In this document: one piece after another, positions 6,478-7,011 of the stretch
Layout of the letters: each line of letters opens with the position of its first letter
Numbering within the stretch: the first letter of the stretch is position 1
Assembly (NCBI GenBank): GCA_025774735.1
Contig: JALGZU010000171.1
Span: 1 to 7,011 of the forward strand
DNA from: a candidate division LCP-89 bacterium
GTDB taxonomy: Bacteria > Electryoneota > B3-LCP
Length of the DNA: 7,011 bases
Reading direction: 5' to 3'
Notes under the pieces: generated by a model
Seen by the model: only the letters and a program-made list of their open reading frames with translations
What the model was told of the DNA's origin: nothing
Database searches by the model: none
Translations under genes and position numbers: made by a program

Positions 6478-6844
6478 TGCGCTGCAACAATTCTTCAATA
6501 CGCTGGGCCCGTTCGGCGGATTCATCGAGCCGGAATTCCAGGCTGGGGACGTATTTCAAGACGACCTGAGCTGCGAGTAACTGGCGCAGTTCCTGGCGCA
6601 GGTTCTGCAGTTTGCGAACGGTCTCCTCCTGCTGATTCCTGTCCGCCAGGACGGATACGAAGGTTCGGGCGTGCCTGAGATCGCCGCTGGTGCGCACTTC
6701 GGTTACGGTGACCATAAAGTCGATCTTATCGGAGAAACGGGCTTGCAGGATTTCGCCGATATTACGCCTCAGCAGATCGTTGATCCGGGCCTGGCGTCGG
6801 CCCGGATTCTTTGCCAGGGGGTCACCCCAGCGACGCCGGCTCAT
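6452..6844 (-). CDS. rbfA: 30S ribosome-binding factor A
   Basis: RbfA is a small KH-fold protein that binds the 30S subunit near the 5' end of 16S rRNA and helps late maturation, notably in the cold. The 130 residues match the family length. Recognisable parts are [18 protein letters not shown] (16-33, first helix), [20 protein letters not shown] (44-63, the central strand with the typical V-x-x-S/T-x-D-L-x-x-A pattern) and the C-terminal [20 protein letters not shown] (98-117, matching R/Y-x-P-x-L-x-F-x-x-D). The first 15 residues are basic and less conserved. The ATG overlaps the infB stop as ATGA, a common coupling arrangement, and no strong SD is present. The 3' end overlaps the next gene by 26 nt. 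Confidence 0.96.
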   Translation of the reverse strand: MSRRRWGDPLAKNPGRRQARINDLLRRNIGEILQARFSDKIDFMVTVTEVRTSGDLRHARTFVSVLADRNQQEETVRKLQNLRQELRQLLAAQVVLKYVPSLEFRLDESAERAQRIEELLQRNDPGKENE

Positions 6845-7011
6845 GCCAATGTTCTCTTGGTTTCAACCAGTTCGTAGACTTCGATAACGTCTCCGACCTT
6901 GATATCGTTGAAGTTATGGATGCCGACGCCGCATTCGTAGCCTTCGGCCACCTCTTTGGCGTCATCCTTGAAGCGCTTCAATGACTCGAGTTCTCCTTCG
7001 AAGACCTGCTG
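6841..7011 (-). CDS. infB: Translation initiation factor IF-2, C-terminal end only
   Basis: Only the last 56 codons and the stop are in the window; the gene enters from the right edge. The peptide contains [20 protein letters not shown] (9-28 of the visible part) followed by [20 protein letters not shown]. This is the end of IF2 domain IV (C2), the beta-barrel that binds the formyl-methionyl end of initiator tRNA, including its conserved G-Y/M-E-C-G motif. The GTPase and other domains lie outside. The TGA stop shares bases with the ATG of rbfA (ATGA), and infB-rbfA is a classic gene pair. Confidence 0.97.
   Translation of the reverse strand, partial: QQVFEGELESLKRFKDDAKEVAEGYECGVGIHNFNDIKVGDVIEVYELVETKRTLA

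Noticed and set aside
6478..6525. A longer N-terminus for the NrnA-like protein from the ATG at 6525
   Set aside because: The 16 added residues lie entirely inside rbfA read in another frame, resemble no DHH-protein N-terminus, and would make a 74-nt overlap.
5866..6678. A 270-codon open frame on the plus strand
   Set aside because: It is antisense to the NrnA-like gene and rbfA, both well supported, and its translation resembles no known family.

Overview
The window is a stretch of a bacterial translation and RNA-metabolism gene cluster, and every gene lies on the minus strand. In the direction of transcription (from high to low coordinates) the order is: infB (only its 3' end, entering from the right edge), rbfA, a DHH-family phosphoesterase of the NrnA type, truB, ribF, rpsO, pnp, and an M16 zinc peptidase gene that runs off the left edge. 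No tRNA, rRNA, mobile element, CRISPR array or long non-coding stretch is visible. The longest gap between genes is 78 nt.

The organism cannot be named from this window. The gene order is widespread in bacteria. A TruB without a C-terminal PUA-like domain, the 'YNHAFG' form of the RibF adenylyltransferase motif and the style of the PNPase core recall the FCB group (Bacteroidetes/Chlorobi relatives and neighbouring candidate phyla). That placement is a low-confidence inference. The DNA looks moderately GC-rich, with GC-rich third codon positions, which explains the many long antisense shadow ORFs.

Right part (about 4809-7011): infB, rbfA, nrnA-like and truB, with ribF following, form a tightly packed block in which each gene overlaps the next (4, 26, 32 and 13 nt). 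This suggests one transcript with translational coupling. The products act in initiation (IF2), 30S maturation (RbfA), short-RNA or dinucleotide turnover (NrnA-like), tRNA pseudouridylation (TruB) and flavin cofactor synthesis (RibF).

Left part (1-3843): rpsO follows ribF after 38 nt. A 78-nt spacer with two predicted RNA hairpins separates rpsO from pnp, which is the position where PNPase leader autoregulation occurs in enterobacteria. The M16 peptidase gene begins at a GTG inside the end of pnp, with a good ribosome-binding site.

Most of the region is ordinary housekeeping sequence. The clearest anomaly is in the NrnA-like protein: the metal-binding motif I (normally H-x-N-P-D-G-D-A-x-G-S) is missing by what looks like a clean in-frame loss of about nine residues, while all other DHH/DHHA1 motifs are intact. 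No undescribed multi-gene system was found.
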